The notes beneath the pieces were generated by a model that did not search any database, was not told the origin of the DNA, and saw only the letters and a program-made list of their open reading frames with translations. This document shows, piece by piece, positions 10,978-22,283 of a DNA stretch of 64,000 bases. The position numbers were made by a program, and so were the translations under genes. Location: positions 3,658,001 to 3,722,000 of the forward strand of contig CADCSX010000002.1 in NCBI GenBank assembly GCA_902805475.1. Reading direction: 5' to 3'. This stretch comes from Entonaema liquescens (Eukaryota > Ascomycota > Sordariomycetes > Xylariales > Xylariaceae). Numbering within the stretch: the stretch's first letter is position 1; each line of letters opens with the position of its first letter.

Positions 10978-12638
10978 TCACAACAGGATCCCCTTGAGGT
11001 AGTTGCTGTACTTGCTCCGGTCAGCCATAACGTCAGCCATCCATTCATGAAAGTCTACCACCGGTCTAGGTATCGCACGGGTCATCAAATCCTCTCTGTG
11101 GAGCGACAGTAGCATCTGGGAGGCAGACGCACGGAGCTTAGGGTCGAATATTGCCATACTCGCTATAAGTCCTAAGTTCCTGCTGGTAGAAGCAGTTCTT
11201 AAGACAGCTCTTCGGACGTCGACTTGAGTCGATATCCTGTCTGTTTCCACTCCATCGCGGAAAGAGTCCTCGTTGTGGACCCACAACATGGTTAAGTACA
11301 AAGACCATATGTCCGCTCTGTGCGTCTGCTGCCTCAAACCATCGTGTACTTCGGGAGCCATATAGATTATAGTGCCAACTTGGGTCTTTGCCGTCTTCTG
11401 GAGAACGGATATGCCGAAGTCAGCTAGCTGGAAGACGATGCGCTCACCCCGCATGTCGTACAGGATATTGTCCGGTTTGACGTCACGATGGATTATCTTA
11501 TGGTAGGCAAGATAATCAAGCGCAGACAGCATATTCATTAATACGGTCGTTCCGACCCTCTGCGAATGCTCATATGACGGGTGCCTGAATACAAGATCCG
11601 CCAACGTCCCCTGCTTCAGGGGCATGAATATCTCGACCTGTCCGGTCTCCCAGCCTTGCGAGCCGAGATAGTTCACGATGTTCTCATGTTTGAGTTTCGA
11701 GTGCAAAGCTATTACACAAGGGGTCAGTAGGTATTTTCTTTATGAGTTTGGGGGAATAAGCTTTCTTCGACAAAGACAGAGAAAAAGGAATTGCGCTAGA
11801 AGAGAGGATGGATAAAACTTACACGCTTCTCGGTTCCGGAGAGCCATCAATGTCTTCATCCAACGAGGATCTACATGGTTTGGGGGTTGGTGTAGCTTCT
11901 TAACGGCCATCACACCGCCGGTGAGTGCATCGGCTGTTTTCACAACCTTCGCAAATGCGCCCATACCAAGATCTACCATTGGGTAGTGTCTTATAGGATT
12001 TGGAACAGGGTCCCATAGTACTTGATCTTCATAGGCCCAGAGATCGTCCTTCAACTGAGCCGGGGAGGCCCTCGAAATCCTTTCCTTTATGATCCTCAGG
12101 ATCTCGTCGGGTCCAAGGCTCCATAGAATTTCGAATACCGCTGGATCATCTCGGGATCCGAGAGAAATCACCTTGTTGTACCCCCTCATCACAACGATAT
12201 GAGGACGTCGACTAAGGGCCATTTCAGTGTGTCTCGTATGGTCGTCCTGGTAGAGACGAGTATGCCCCGAAGAGAGATCCTATTCGAGAGTTAGCTTTGT
12301 TGAGCCTACGAGATAACCAACGGCTCGATAAAGGGGGGACTTACTTGAACTAATGCAACACCTGTCTTGTAATTGGCCATGAAAATGCAGTGTACATCCT
12401 CGATATCATTCCCGCTTACATAGGCATCGGCCCTGCTTCGGCTACCGCCCATTGTTCCAAGGGTCGTGATTTTATTGCTGTGTTTGGTTGGAAAAGCGCT
12501 TCCAAAAGTGAAGCAACGATCTCCATGATACCGGCTTGTTGCGCAATGGGCATTGTCCGGATGATCTATAGCTCTCCTAGCCCGAGAATTGAGGGCTCTC
12601 AAGGAGAAGATCGGATTGGTTATCCCACGACGATCCAT
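10978..12638 (-). CDS. FHA-domain serine/threonine protein kinase
   Basis: Three exons on the minus strand (12638-12345, 12279-11823, 11708-10978) encode about 493 aa. Residues 40-150 look like an FHA phosphothreonine-binding domain: GSRSRADAYVSGNDIED then VHCIFM (the SR...DI..H pattern), with a closing strand IVVMRGYNKVISLG. The kinase domain (about 195-440) has the glycine loop LGMGAFAKV, the lysine in VMAVKKL (~223), catalytic HRDVKPDN (~323), LADFGIS (~346) and MAPEV. All catalytic residues are present, so it is likely active. FHA-kinase order recalls checkpoint kinases of the Rad53/Dun1 type, but similarity outside the motifs is weak and many fungal genomes carry divergent accessory FHA kinases. 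The upstream ATG choice (12638) is the best in-frame start; an extra 5' exon is possible. It is convergent with TRM10. Confidence 0.82.
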
Positions 12639-14638
12639 TTTCAAGACGTATAAGTTATATTGCAATATAAGTGTTTGGCTTGGTAATAATATGCCACGAG
12701 TATTATGAGATTCGAGATAGAGTCGATATACGGAAATATGTACCTGTATTGTCAATGACTATTTGCGGATTTTCAGCATCAATAATCATGCCGAGAACGA
12801 CATATTTAATAATATTCTCAACCATCATCTTGAAAGTAAACGTCGATACAGCCCATGAGTTTGTATATAGTCATTTTGATAGAAACGATGAAACGATGTA
12901 TCACTATTTGCCCATACAGGAACTGCCTCAAGCAGGGTAGCTGTTGCGCCTATTATATCCTTGAATTTGAACTCTCTTCGAATTATAGAACATCAAATAA
13001 ACTGCTTCAACGTAACGGACGGCGCCGCTACTTCTTGCTCAAACTGCGTGTTCGATAACTGCAGCTAATATTGTGTACAATTCACGTCACGTATTCTACT
13101 TTACTCTTCGATCTGATTTTTCTTCTTCTACCCCCTTCTCCAATCACTGATTATACGGGGTTACCGTACAGACGACATTTCAGAGTGAAGCTGTCGGGTA
13201 TTACAACCAGGCTGCTAGACAAGTGAAAGCCTAGAAGACCAAGCAAGAGCCATGGATGTAGAAAGAGCACCGATGGACCTAATCTGACCGATCGATGAAG
13301 GCCCGAAGGACTACACTTAGATGGGTTCACCGTTGACGAAAGTACATATCTAGACAAACCGGCCGGAGAGGTAGAGTTATACCGTCCACCGAAAGGAACG
13401 AGGTCACAAGTCGGCGCAACGCGCCACATCCGACCTCCCAGTTTACCTACCAGACAAGTGCTCAAGCACGAAAGACCTTTATCAAAACATGGCAATAATC
13501 ACCGGAGCCGGGATTTACCATACAAAAAGATGTGCGCTCCTCAATATATCACAAGAAAGATCCAGGGCCATAACTGGTGGTTTCTCTCCGGCCAGGAGTG
13601 GAAGTATAAAGGGATAATTGACAGATCTCCTTTGGCTTGCCACAAAACGACGCCATCGAACCAGTAGGTGAGGGTGGCAAAACAGAAGACGGTGTGACAG
13701 ACGAAGAAGCTAGGGATAAGTCTCAGGAATTAGACTGTAGGCGGATCCTATTCGATTTTCCTCACGGGCTTTGGAATCTAGACTGAAATCCTCCAGGGCT
13801 GATTGTCAGCCCTGATTGGCCCCCTATGTCTTCCTAAGAGGAGCCTCAGCTCGCTCACACATGAGTTTTCCTTCACGTCCTATAGACACAGGCAAGAAGG
13901 AGCTAACCCAGTCAAGTAGTATAAAATGTTAGTACGCGATCATTAACTCTTCCTTAGAGAGTATACTTGTACGCAAACCTTACAATACAATCCCTTTCAT
14001 AGCTGGAAGGACTAGATTACTCTTAGTAACACTGTTGAAGATATGAAGTCATAAAGGTCTAAGCTCAAGTCCATGACATTCACATGACCCGTGGAAATAT
14101 GAATGTTCATGAAAAAGAACACCTCCCAAAGCCAGTCTAATACATACAGTATACCCTCTAGTCATGCCACTCACCTAGTACGCGGGTTTGAGATCTCAAC
14201 ATGCATCGTACCTACGCAAAGTACTAACCCCAGTCCCTCGGGCATCTCCTCCCCCTCGACGAAGCAAGCATCACTCGCTCTCGTATGAGGATCCAGGAGG
14301 AAACATGTTTTCTCGCCGGGAGAAACGGATATAGAAACAGGCGACGTGGAAGTAAACGCAAGACAACTCCGCACGGCAGTAGAGCCGCATCCCATCCCAT
14401 CCCATCCCCAGACCAAAGAATCACCACCCACGTCTCCTCCCCCCTCGCGCATATGAGCTTCCGAGCCGGAGCATTTACAACTACAAGGAAGGGGAAGGGG
14501 AAGAGGATGGAGGAGGGAGCCTCGGGTCGGAGAGCAAGGGGAACATCCAACTTCGGAAAGGACATCACCCCCCCTGGGGAATCCCCCTTTCTAGGCTATT
14601 AAACTCCCGGGCGCCGTCGGCTGGGTTGTGGTTTTACT

Positions 14639-14665
14639 GTAGACTAGACTAGACTAGACTAGACC
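14639..14665. repeat. AGACT pentanucleotide tandem repeat
   Basis: About five head-to-tail copies of AGACT followed by AGACC, in the non-coding region upstream of SKN7. Simple repeat; no function implied. Confidence 0.9.
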
Positions 14666-14995
14666 AAGAACGACCAAGTCTGGTTCTGTGTATGTGCGTA
14701 TGTATGTATGTTGGCGGTCGCTGCAAGCTATTTTAAGACACGGTAGCATGAGCGCTATATATCATATATCTTATCTAGGGTAGGGTAGCGTTCTGCTAGG
14801 TAGGGGACAACACCACTCGTGTTCGCTCTCCTCCCCGCGCGACGGCGGATGGCGGGTAGCGAGCGGATATGGCGTGTCGCGGCAAGGAATTTGGCGCACC
14901 GGCTAATTTGGAATGTACCTACTTGCTCTCGTCTTTTCTCTCTCCGCTCTGGAGAATCACGGGTAGGAAATACCTGCTTGACGCGAAAGGAAGAC

Positions 14996-14998
<3 letters not shown>

Positions 14999-15034
<36 letters not shown>
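14999..15034. repeat. (AG)18 microsatellite
   Basis: A pure dinucleotide run followed directly by CATGTTTCT. A second GA tract 260 bp downstream is followed by GATGTTTCT, so the two may derive from a small local duplication. Confidence 0.95.
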
Positions 15035-15035
<1 letters not shown>

Positions 15036-15257
15036 ATGTTTCTTTCCCTGCTTACCTGCATGGTTCTATTAAACGGCAGGCCTGCTCCTCTCCCGGGCCC
15101 GTCTCCTCGCGAACATGGAGCCACGTTTCCGGATAAAGAGAGGTTGGCGCGGTGAAAGAGAACCCTGGGGAATGAGGTGCAGAGAAAAGAAACGACGCTA
15201 TTTAAAGCTAGAACCGGGTCTCCTCGCTTACTCGGCAAGCGAATATATTAGGGTTGC

Positions 15258-15291
<34 letters not shown>

Positions 15292-15292
15292 G
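15258..15292. repeat. (GA)n microsatellite, interrupted once by AAA
   Basis: About 17 GA units with one interruption at about 15266, followed by GATGTTTCT as at the first GA tract. Confidence 0.93.
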
Positions 15293-18200
15293 ATGTTTCT
15301 ATGAATAGCAATGCAATGGCTCGCTGTGTTCGGTTATGGGAAAGTGAAATTAGCTACGTATTTGAGAGGGGAACAAGGACGACAATAACAACAACAACAA
15401 CACCATGGCCGTTTTCTTCGAGAGCGGAGCTGTGCGTCCGCAACTACTAAACTCTCAAAAGGCGTTATTGAAGGAACTTAACCATTGCTGTGCCGATGCG
15501 GCTTCGAATGCAAGGACATACTTATGAGCTTAAACAAGGAGGGGGGTTATTTATAAATCTCGGTCTAAAGTCAATGGGGAATCCGAAAGTAGAGAGCTGT
15601 AGAACTGTAGAGCTATAAAGCTATAGAGCTTTATTACGCTCGTCTAAAAAATATTGGTGGTGATGAATTAATGGGCTTGCGTATTCGTTCGGATGTTATT
15701 CAGCTACGTACAGCGGTGGAAGAGGTACAGTTAACTATGTAAAGTAAGTGATTTGTTTATTTATTAGAAAGCCTTGGAACCGTTGTAGTTGACCGGGATG
15801 TCATCCCCAAGGTGTAAGCAATGGGAAATACCAAGTTGTCCATGCGGAGGAATGCGTTGCTGGGCTTGGATATCGTAAGAATCCCTTTCCAAGATGGCTT
15901 CACCGTGAAATTTGGTATTTTGCTTTTTGACCAACCTTAACCTTGAACTTTGATTTTATGGCGGGCGGTCAGGGTTATTGAAGATTCCCTCCCCCGGATG
16001 ACGGATCTGGATTAGTAGAGATTAGTAGATCTATGGATCTCAACCACAGGATCAGATCGGGGTACAGCGATTGGACCAACTATTGGCCGAAGCCATGGAA
16101 CGCGGGTGAGAGAAATCATCATCTTGGGGTCTTACCGCATCTGCTAGTTCACAAGAAGATGCTGACAGAGTGGGAAAGGCAAGCTTGATTTGCTCTGCTC
16201 TTCTCTGTTCTGCCTTGCTTATTTACCTATTACATACCTTGGCTTTCTTTCGCCTCGACCTGCGGATATTATCTACACGGGTAACCTAGCTGCCTAGGTA
16301 GAAAAAAGAGCAAAGTAATCCGACTGGCTAGTTTTCTCTCCTACTCCTAGTCTCTATCCCACCTCTTTCGCCGCGCTTGCGTGGGTTTGGCGGTACCCTC
16401 ATCCCTCATCCCTCGTACCTCATCCTAACTATCCCCTAAGCGATCAAAGACTAACGGACTGGCAATTAAAATAAGCCTTTCCGGAAGTCCCAAGCCGCTC
16501 GCCGCCTCCTCATCTTCTTAGTCGCGGTAACTCCGCTCACAAGTTGCCCCTGTCTTTCTGTCTTTCCTGGGCCTAGGACCAAAGGCATAGCGTAACCCGA
16601 GACAGCGCTTACAATAGCTTGGGATTGGTTTGCAGTTGCGCAGGGTCAGAGAAGGGTTGCGGTAAATATGTGCCTGCTATGCTAAACCAGTGTCGCGATT
16701 TTCGTGCTTATCGCGGTATTGGCTGTCGATCATTTGCGCTTTTCGGGGTTGCGATCCAGCTTGGCGGGCAGCTGGGGGGTCTCTTATGATCGACGTCGTT
16801 TTTTTTTTCTTCCTCTTCTCTCCCTCTTCGCTTGGGACAAGCTAGTGGGTTAAGCCACGTCTTTCCCTTCGCTTATGTCAAATAAAACATAAGAGAAGCA
16901 AATCTATACTTATTTGTGTCTAGGACCGGCTGCTCCGATACCTTAAGTATGGTATGGAATGGAATGAAGACAAGCAGAGAAGACACAAAAACAGTATTTC
17001 CGTTGTGGCCCTAGGTATGAGGTATGTCTCTATTCTTATGAGATATTTGTATCGGCCGAGTCGCGGATATCAACAGCCTTCGATATTGTATTATATGACT
17101 CTAAGCGCTATGGCCGGTTTATGTTTATTTTTTTTTATTTTTTTATTTTTTACTGGGTACTTCCATGGATGAAGAAGAAATACGTTGGGAATAACTAGCT
17201 ATCATCTTCTTAATAATCTAAAGTATCTGCATAAGTTACAGATAGGACAGTTCAGTTCATCTGGTCAGCTTGGCAACCTAAAATAATAGTAAAAAATTAC
17301 GCGTCTTGTCTTCGAGCAGACACACATATCGATCTAGAATGGCGCCCGTCATCTTTTGCATCGTGGGTGGTAATACGCCATTAGCATCAGCCAGCTACGG
17401 TAGTGCCGCTTGGGGACGTTCTAAAGACCACGTTCCTGGACCCAAGCCTCTGGTCTGGTGCTTCTGGACCGCACTGTCAGTCCCCGAAATATGGCGGGAC
17501 GGGACGGAACGTGGTTATTTCAGCTGGAATTCCAGAAGCTCTCTACCGCAGAAGAGAGGCAAAATGATGAGATAGAAATGGAATAGCATCGTGTAAGTGG
17601 CCTGTCGGTTTGAACACCGTAATCTTTTGATTCGACTGCGAAATCAATAGCCCCCATCAACGAATGCCGTAAAGCTAATGCGCTTCTTTTTCTTTTCTGA
17701 CTTGGCTGGACGTGTAATGTCTACATCAACATCTATATACGGCAAGCTGAAAATTGATGATTGGCTAAATAGGTAAGGAGTGTGTATACATACTTTCACG
17801 TCCCACAGCCGGAATCTTTTAGGCCGAGGCTGTTCAAAGTCGGGTAATATATTACCTGGATAGGTTACCTTGAAAATAGCAGCTGGTTTCTTGCACACCT
17901 GCTTCTTTGATAGTGAGGATCGAAAGAAAGGAAATATATTGAGCTAGGAAAGGAATCCATCCGACGCAGACGGGTAGGTTGATGGTAGCTGTAACGCTGT
18001 CATCCTATGATGGTATAGTAGCATGGCATAGCATGGCATAGACCAGCCCCCATGGGGAGGATTGAGGGAGCATGAGTCGTGCTACCCGTGACTCGCGAAC
18101 CCATCCGTAACAATAACTTACTTGGGTATATTTTTGAAAGAAAACCGAAATAGACGTCCACTTTATTGCGTTTGATTAACATGCAATCTGCTTGCATCCC

Positions 18201-19985
18201 TGACTTTTTAAAATATTTGCTCACTTAGAGTTGATTTTGAAGAATAGTTACAGAAATTTGCCGCTTTCATAACGAACTAACCCCAACTAAAGAAAGTAGT
18301 TGGTTAGATCTAATGGTTAGTTGGTTTTGTTGCTGCTGAACCAGGTCGTTTCTACCCTCCTATTGTTAACATATCACCGGTAGCGTATTACAATACGGAT
18401 TAGAGTAAACCAATAGGCTGTCAAACTAGATAGGAACCGACCATACAGTATAGATACGATACAGTATAGCTACGACGATACGGAACAAGGTAAGGTGTCT
18501 TGTCTTCTCTTTCCATATTTTTTTTTTCTTGTCATAGGCCATACCTACATAACAGCACATGTGTCTTTGTTCGTAGTTATTTGTTTCCCGCTGGTCCGTC
18601 AGTGTTGATTCGACAGAATTTCCCCGCAGCAGCATGGCAGCCCTCCCGTATGTATGCACGACGTATGCAGTATTGCACAATACTATGTATGATATGACCG
18701 TCCTAGTTCTGCTGAGCGAACAAGGGCCCGCTGCGGTTGTTGCGGTCGTTGCTACATACTGCGAGCTCGCAAATTAATAATAGAGCGCAAAGGTATGACG
18801 GATAGCGGAGAAAAGAGAAATAGATACAAAAATAAAAATAGGGGATAATAGAAAAGTAGAAAGAAAAAAAAAAAAAAAAAAGATAGAGGATCAACTTAGC
18901 CTGTAAAGGAAGTAGTACGGAGGTACCAAGAATAATAGTGGCAGGGGTCCACACCAACTCCGTCAATAGTAGACCATGAATGACTTTCCAGGTTGGATGA
19001 GGATGACCTTATGCCGTCACGCTTCGTCCTTGCTTGGGAAATTTCCCGTACAGAGAGAGAAACGAAGAAAAAAAAAACAAGAGGAGCTGCCCCTTGGCTT
19101 ACACCCCCGAGAGCTGCCGTCAGCCATTACCATTTTGCTCTCTTTTTGAAGTGTGGTATGTGCACTTACACAACGAAATAGTCCCGTCCAATCCACCAGT
19201 CCACCTACTCTCTCCGCTGCCAGGATTTCTGCGAGGACGCCCCCATATTATGTATGAATTGAAGCATTCTCTCTCTGATTTTTTTTTTTATTACTGTAAC
19301 CTCGCAAAGCTAGCCTAGCCAGGCAGCCCCAAAAAAAGAGGTGCACCCGAATTCCGCCCATCCACACCCTGTCCATTCAATTCACTCTCCATAGTCTTTA
19401 AACATTTCCCAGTTCGGATCAGCTCGTCATGGTTTTTTTTGTATTCATATCGAGTCCTGGAAACCCTTCCCGCCAATTGAGTGACACAACTTAATTCTAT
19501 AGGCGGACACCGTCTTCAGTATTCGCTCAGCACCAGACGAAGATACTGATATTTAGCTAGTCGTCTGCTGCATTATTCTTGGCATCGTCTATTGCCGAAA
19601 TCTCAACACCCACCGAAAAGGCGACTGACTGCGAAAGGGTCGGCTATTGTTATCCTGTGGATTGCGTGTCTGTACTACGGTACTTGGAGATACAGATATA
19701 ACAAGACAGCGCATACCATCACAACCTCCAACAGCTCGACACAACCCCAGACGGGAAATAGCCCAGGATCACGAGTCACGAGCACGAAACGAGTACGTAA
19801 AGCGTAGAGTAGCTGTCGCTCGAGATCAGGTTGCACGGTTGTCAACGTTGTCCTTGCCGTGCCACCGTCCGAGCTTCTTCCCAACCTCAATACGAGACCA
19901 TCGATTTTTAACGCGCGCCCGGCGAGATATTTGACCCGTTGAAGAAAGCATAGTTATTCACTGGGCTTCAGGCCAATCGCCCAAC

Positions 19986-22283
19986 ATGCCGGAAGGCGAC
20001 ATGGCTGCCGTGGCGCAGGGCGCAGGTAACAACTCAAGCGACTTTGTGAGTTCGACCATCATGGTCCCATATTCGAGTCTGCATTGTTGCGGGTCGTCGC
20101 ATAATATAATCCGCTAACATAGGTGCCCAACTTAAGGTTCGCAAACTATACAAGTAACTCGCGACTTTCCCCTATTGCTGACCGGCTTCGTCTCTTTTGT
20201 AGCTTGTACTGATCATGTTTGTTTTTATTATTGTAGAATGTTGGAGGATCCGGCCTACAGCGAGGTAGTGAGGTGGGGCAATGAAGGCGACAGCTTTGTC
20301 GTCCTCGAGGTAAATACGCGAGTTCTATCCTGTCTCATTTGCTGTTGGTATTAACTTTAAGCTTGTAGAATGAAAAGTTTACCAAGACTATACTACCAAA
20401 ACACTTCAAACATAGCAATTTCGCAAGTTTCGTTCGACAACTCAATAAATACGACTTCCATAAAGTACGGCATAATGAAGAGAATGGTCAATCACCATAT
20501 GGCGCATCTGTAATACTTACCTTCCTAAGTGTAGAGATTGGATCGGGAGATATTAATGGCGCATATAGGCATGGGAATTCAAACACCCCGAGTTTCGAGC
20601 TGATAGGAAAGACAACCTCGACAACATCCGACGAAAAGCCCCGGCACCTAGGAAGGCTCAGGCCGCGGAGGAACAGTTTGGGGTCTCTAACCAACAGGTC
20701 CTTGTTCTAAGCGAGACACTGGCTGCAACGCAGCAGCAGGTCCAACAGCTTCAAGAATCGTATCACGAAATTGTGAATGCGAATAAGATCTTCGTAGATG
20801 AAATACTTCATCTACAGAAGCTAGTTCGCGCGCAAAACCAGGTACACAACGAACTTATCAACCACTTAAACAAGGCCGAGCAAGAAAGGAAAGACACTCG
20901 AAATCCCGGCCATTCAGCCGGATATACCTCTAACACCTCGAATCTCTTGTCGGATGGCTCCGAATCGCCCCTTGAGCTACGTCGCGCCCGCGATATTCTA
21001 AACAGCCTTCAGGTAGATCATGTTGCAGACCGGGATTTGAACCGTATGTCTGTTCAATTACACCAAGTAGGCGGTTCTCCTGAATCTGCGGGATCCTCTG
21101 GGATGATGGGACCACCTGGTGTGGGTGGAGTGAATCCATTCCTACATGACCCTTTAAATGATATGCGGCACCTTGTATACCCTGTTGGTCAAACGGTAGG
21201 CATAGATCCGTTCGCTGCCGAGCATATCAACAACCTTCCGTATAATCGACCTGTCCAGGAAAATGCGATGGGCCCTGGTCACGAGTTTAACGGCCCGTCC
21301 ATGCATTCACAAACCCCGCCTGGAGCTGCATCTCAAAACGGGTCGCCTTGGGGGTCGAAAAAGCCGATTGTTCTTCTTGTGGAAGATGATAGAACATGTT
21401 CTCGAATTGGCTCTAAGTTCCTTGCCCAGTATGACTGTGGTGTAGAGATTGCAGTACGTAGTCGTAACTTTCGACCAGTGTAGTAGTGTATTTGGCTAAC
21501 TGTTCGATGTAGCGCGACGGTCTCGAAGCTGTGAATAAGGTCAATGCGAAACAGCATTATTACGACTTAATTTTCATGGATATCATCATGCCGCAGTTGG
21601 ACGGTGTCTCGGCAACTGCCATGATCCGCGAAGTACAACCAAATACACCAATTATTGCCATGACTTCCAACATCAACCAACAAGATCTTGAGACGTACTT
21701 CCATTGGGGTAAGTAAAATTCGTGCTGAAATTTACTTCTCTTCATTGGGATGCTGACTTCAGTTTTAGGAATGCGAGACGTGCTTGCTAAACCATTCACT
21801 AAGGAGGGCATGATCGGTAAGCTCAGGAAGCATCTTGCCAACTTCCTGCGGAACCCTCCCCCGGAGAGTATGATGGACTCGATGTATCAAAATGGAGCTC
21901 CGGGTCAACCACCGACGCCTGGTCCGTATTCGAACCAGGGTATGGGAATGGCACCGCTGTCAGCAGCATCGTCTGGCCCCGTCGGGAAGTTTGATACTAC
22001 TCCGATACAGTCGCCAGCCACCAGTGCTTCGTGGCATTCTCCGGGTCAGATACCGCATGCTTCGCCGACGATGGCCCAGGATCAAGGCTATCTAGGCGCA
22101 GGCAGCGGCTCGCAGATGGTATTAACACCAGGTGGAACCCAGAAACCGCAGTATGCGAACACGATGATACCCCAGATGGGTGTGCCCCCTCCGCAAAGGA
22201 TTCCTGACGGTATGCAACGTTCGGACGGACCACCGGAGAAGCGACAACGATTGTATGCATCTCAGGGGAATTATAACCAATGA
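19986..22283 (+). CDS. skn7: SKN7-type transcription factor: HSF DNA-binding domain plus receiver domain
   Basis: Seven exons: 19986-20045, 20137-20153, 20237-20309, 20369-20509, 20569-21453, 21513-21708, 21769-22283; about 628 aa. The HSF-type DNA-binding domain (about 20-125) contains VRKLYKMLEDPAYSEVVRW, GDSFVVLENEKFTKTILPK and FASFVRQLNKYDFHKV. It is followed by a Q-rich coiled coil (about 165-230). The receiver domain (about 360-480) has VLLVEDD, the phospho-acceptor aspartate in IFMDIIMP (about D415), MTSN and DVLAKPFT. The tail is Pro/Ser/Gly-rich. Skn7 receives phosphate from a histidine-kinase/Ypd1 phosphorelay and drives oxidative-stress and cell-wall genes in the nucleus. Exon 2 is only 17 nt; using the nearer CATAG acceptor instead leads to a stop, so the CTTAAG acceptor is required. 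The very long upstream spacer suggests complex regulation. Confidence 0.96.

Larger units (their letters stand above)
12639..19985. other. 7.3-kb non-coding region upstream of SKN7
   Basis: No protein-coding gene is supported on either strand. Many short ORFs (for example 13151-13495 minus, 14285-14602 plus, 17339-17575 plus) have no domain, no splice logic and often low complexity. The region holds a CATCC tandem (14389-14408), an AGACT pentamer repeat (14639-14665) and two GA microsatellites (14999-15034, 15258-15292). Numerous poly-T/poly-A tracts and pyrimidine-rich patches are also present. The last 600 nt before 19986 are pyrimidine- and CACC-rich and probably form the 5' UTR of SKN7. 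Non-coding transcripts could be present but cannot be seen from sequence. Confidence 0.6.

Noticed and set aside
13151..13667. Overlapping ORFs on both strands upstream of SKN7
   Set aside because: Start at non-ATG or internal codons, no domain, no splice signals linking them to other exons.
14103..15450. Several 60-110-codon ORFs in a GC-richer stretch
   Set aside because: They run through simple repeats (GA, CATCC) on both strands; low complexity explains the open frames.
17339..17575. 79-codon ORF starting MAPVIFCIVGGN
   Set aside because: No family recognised, no promoter or intron support, isolated in non-coding DNA.
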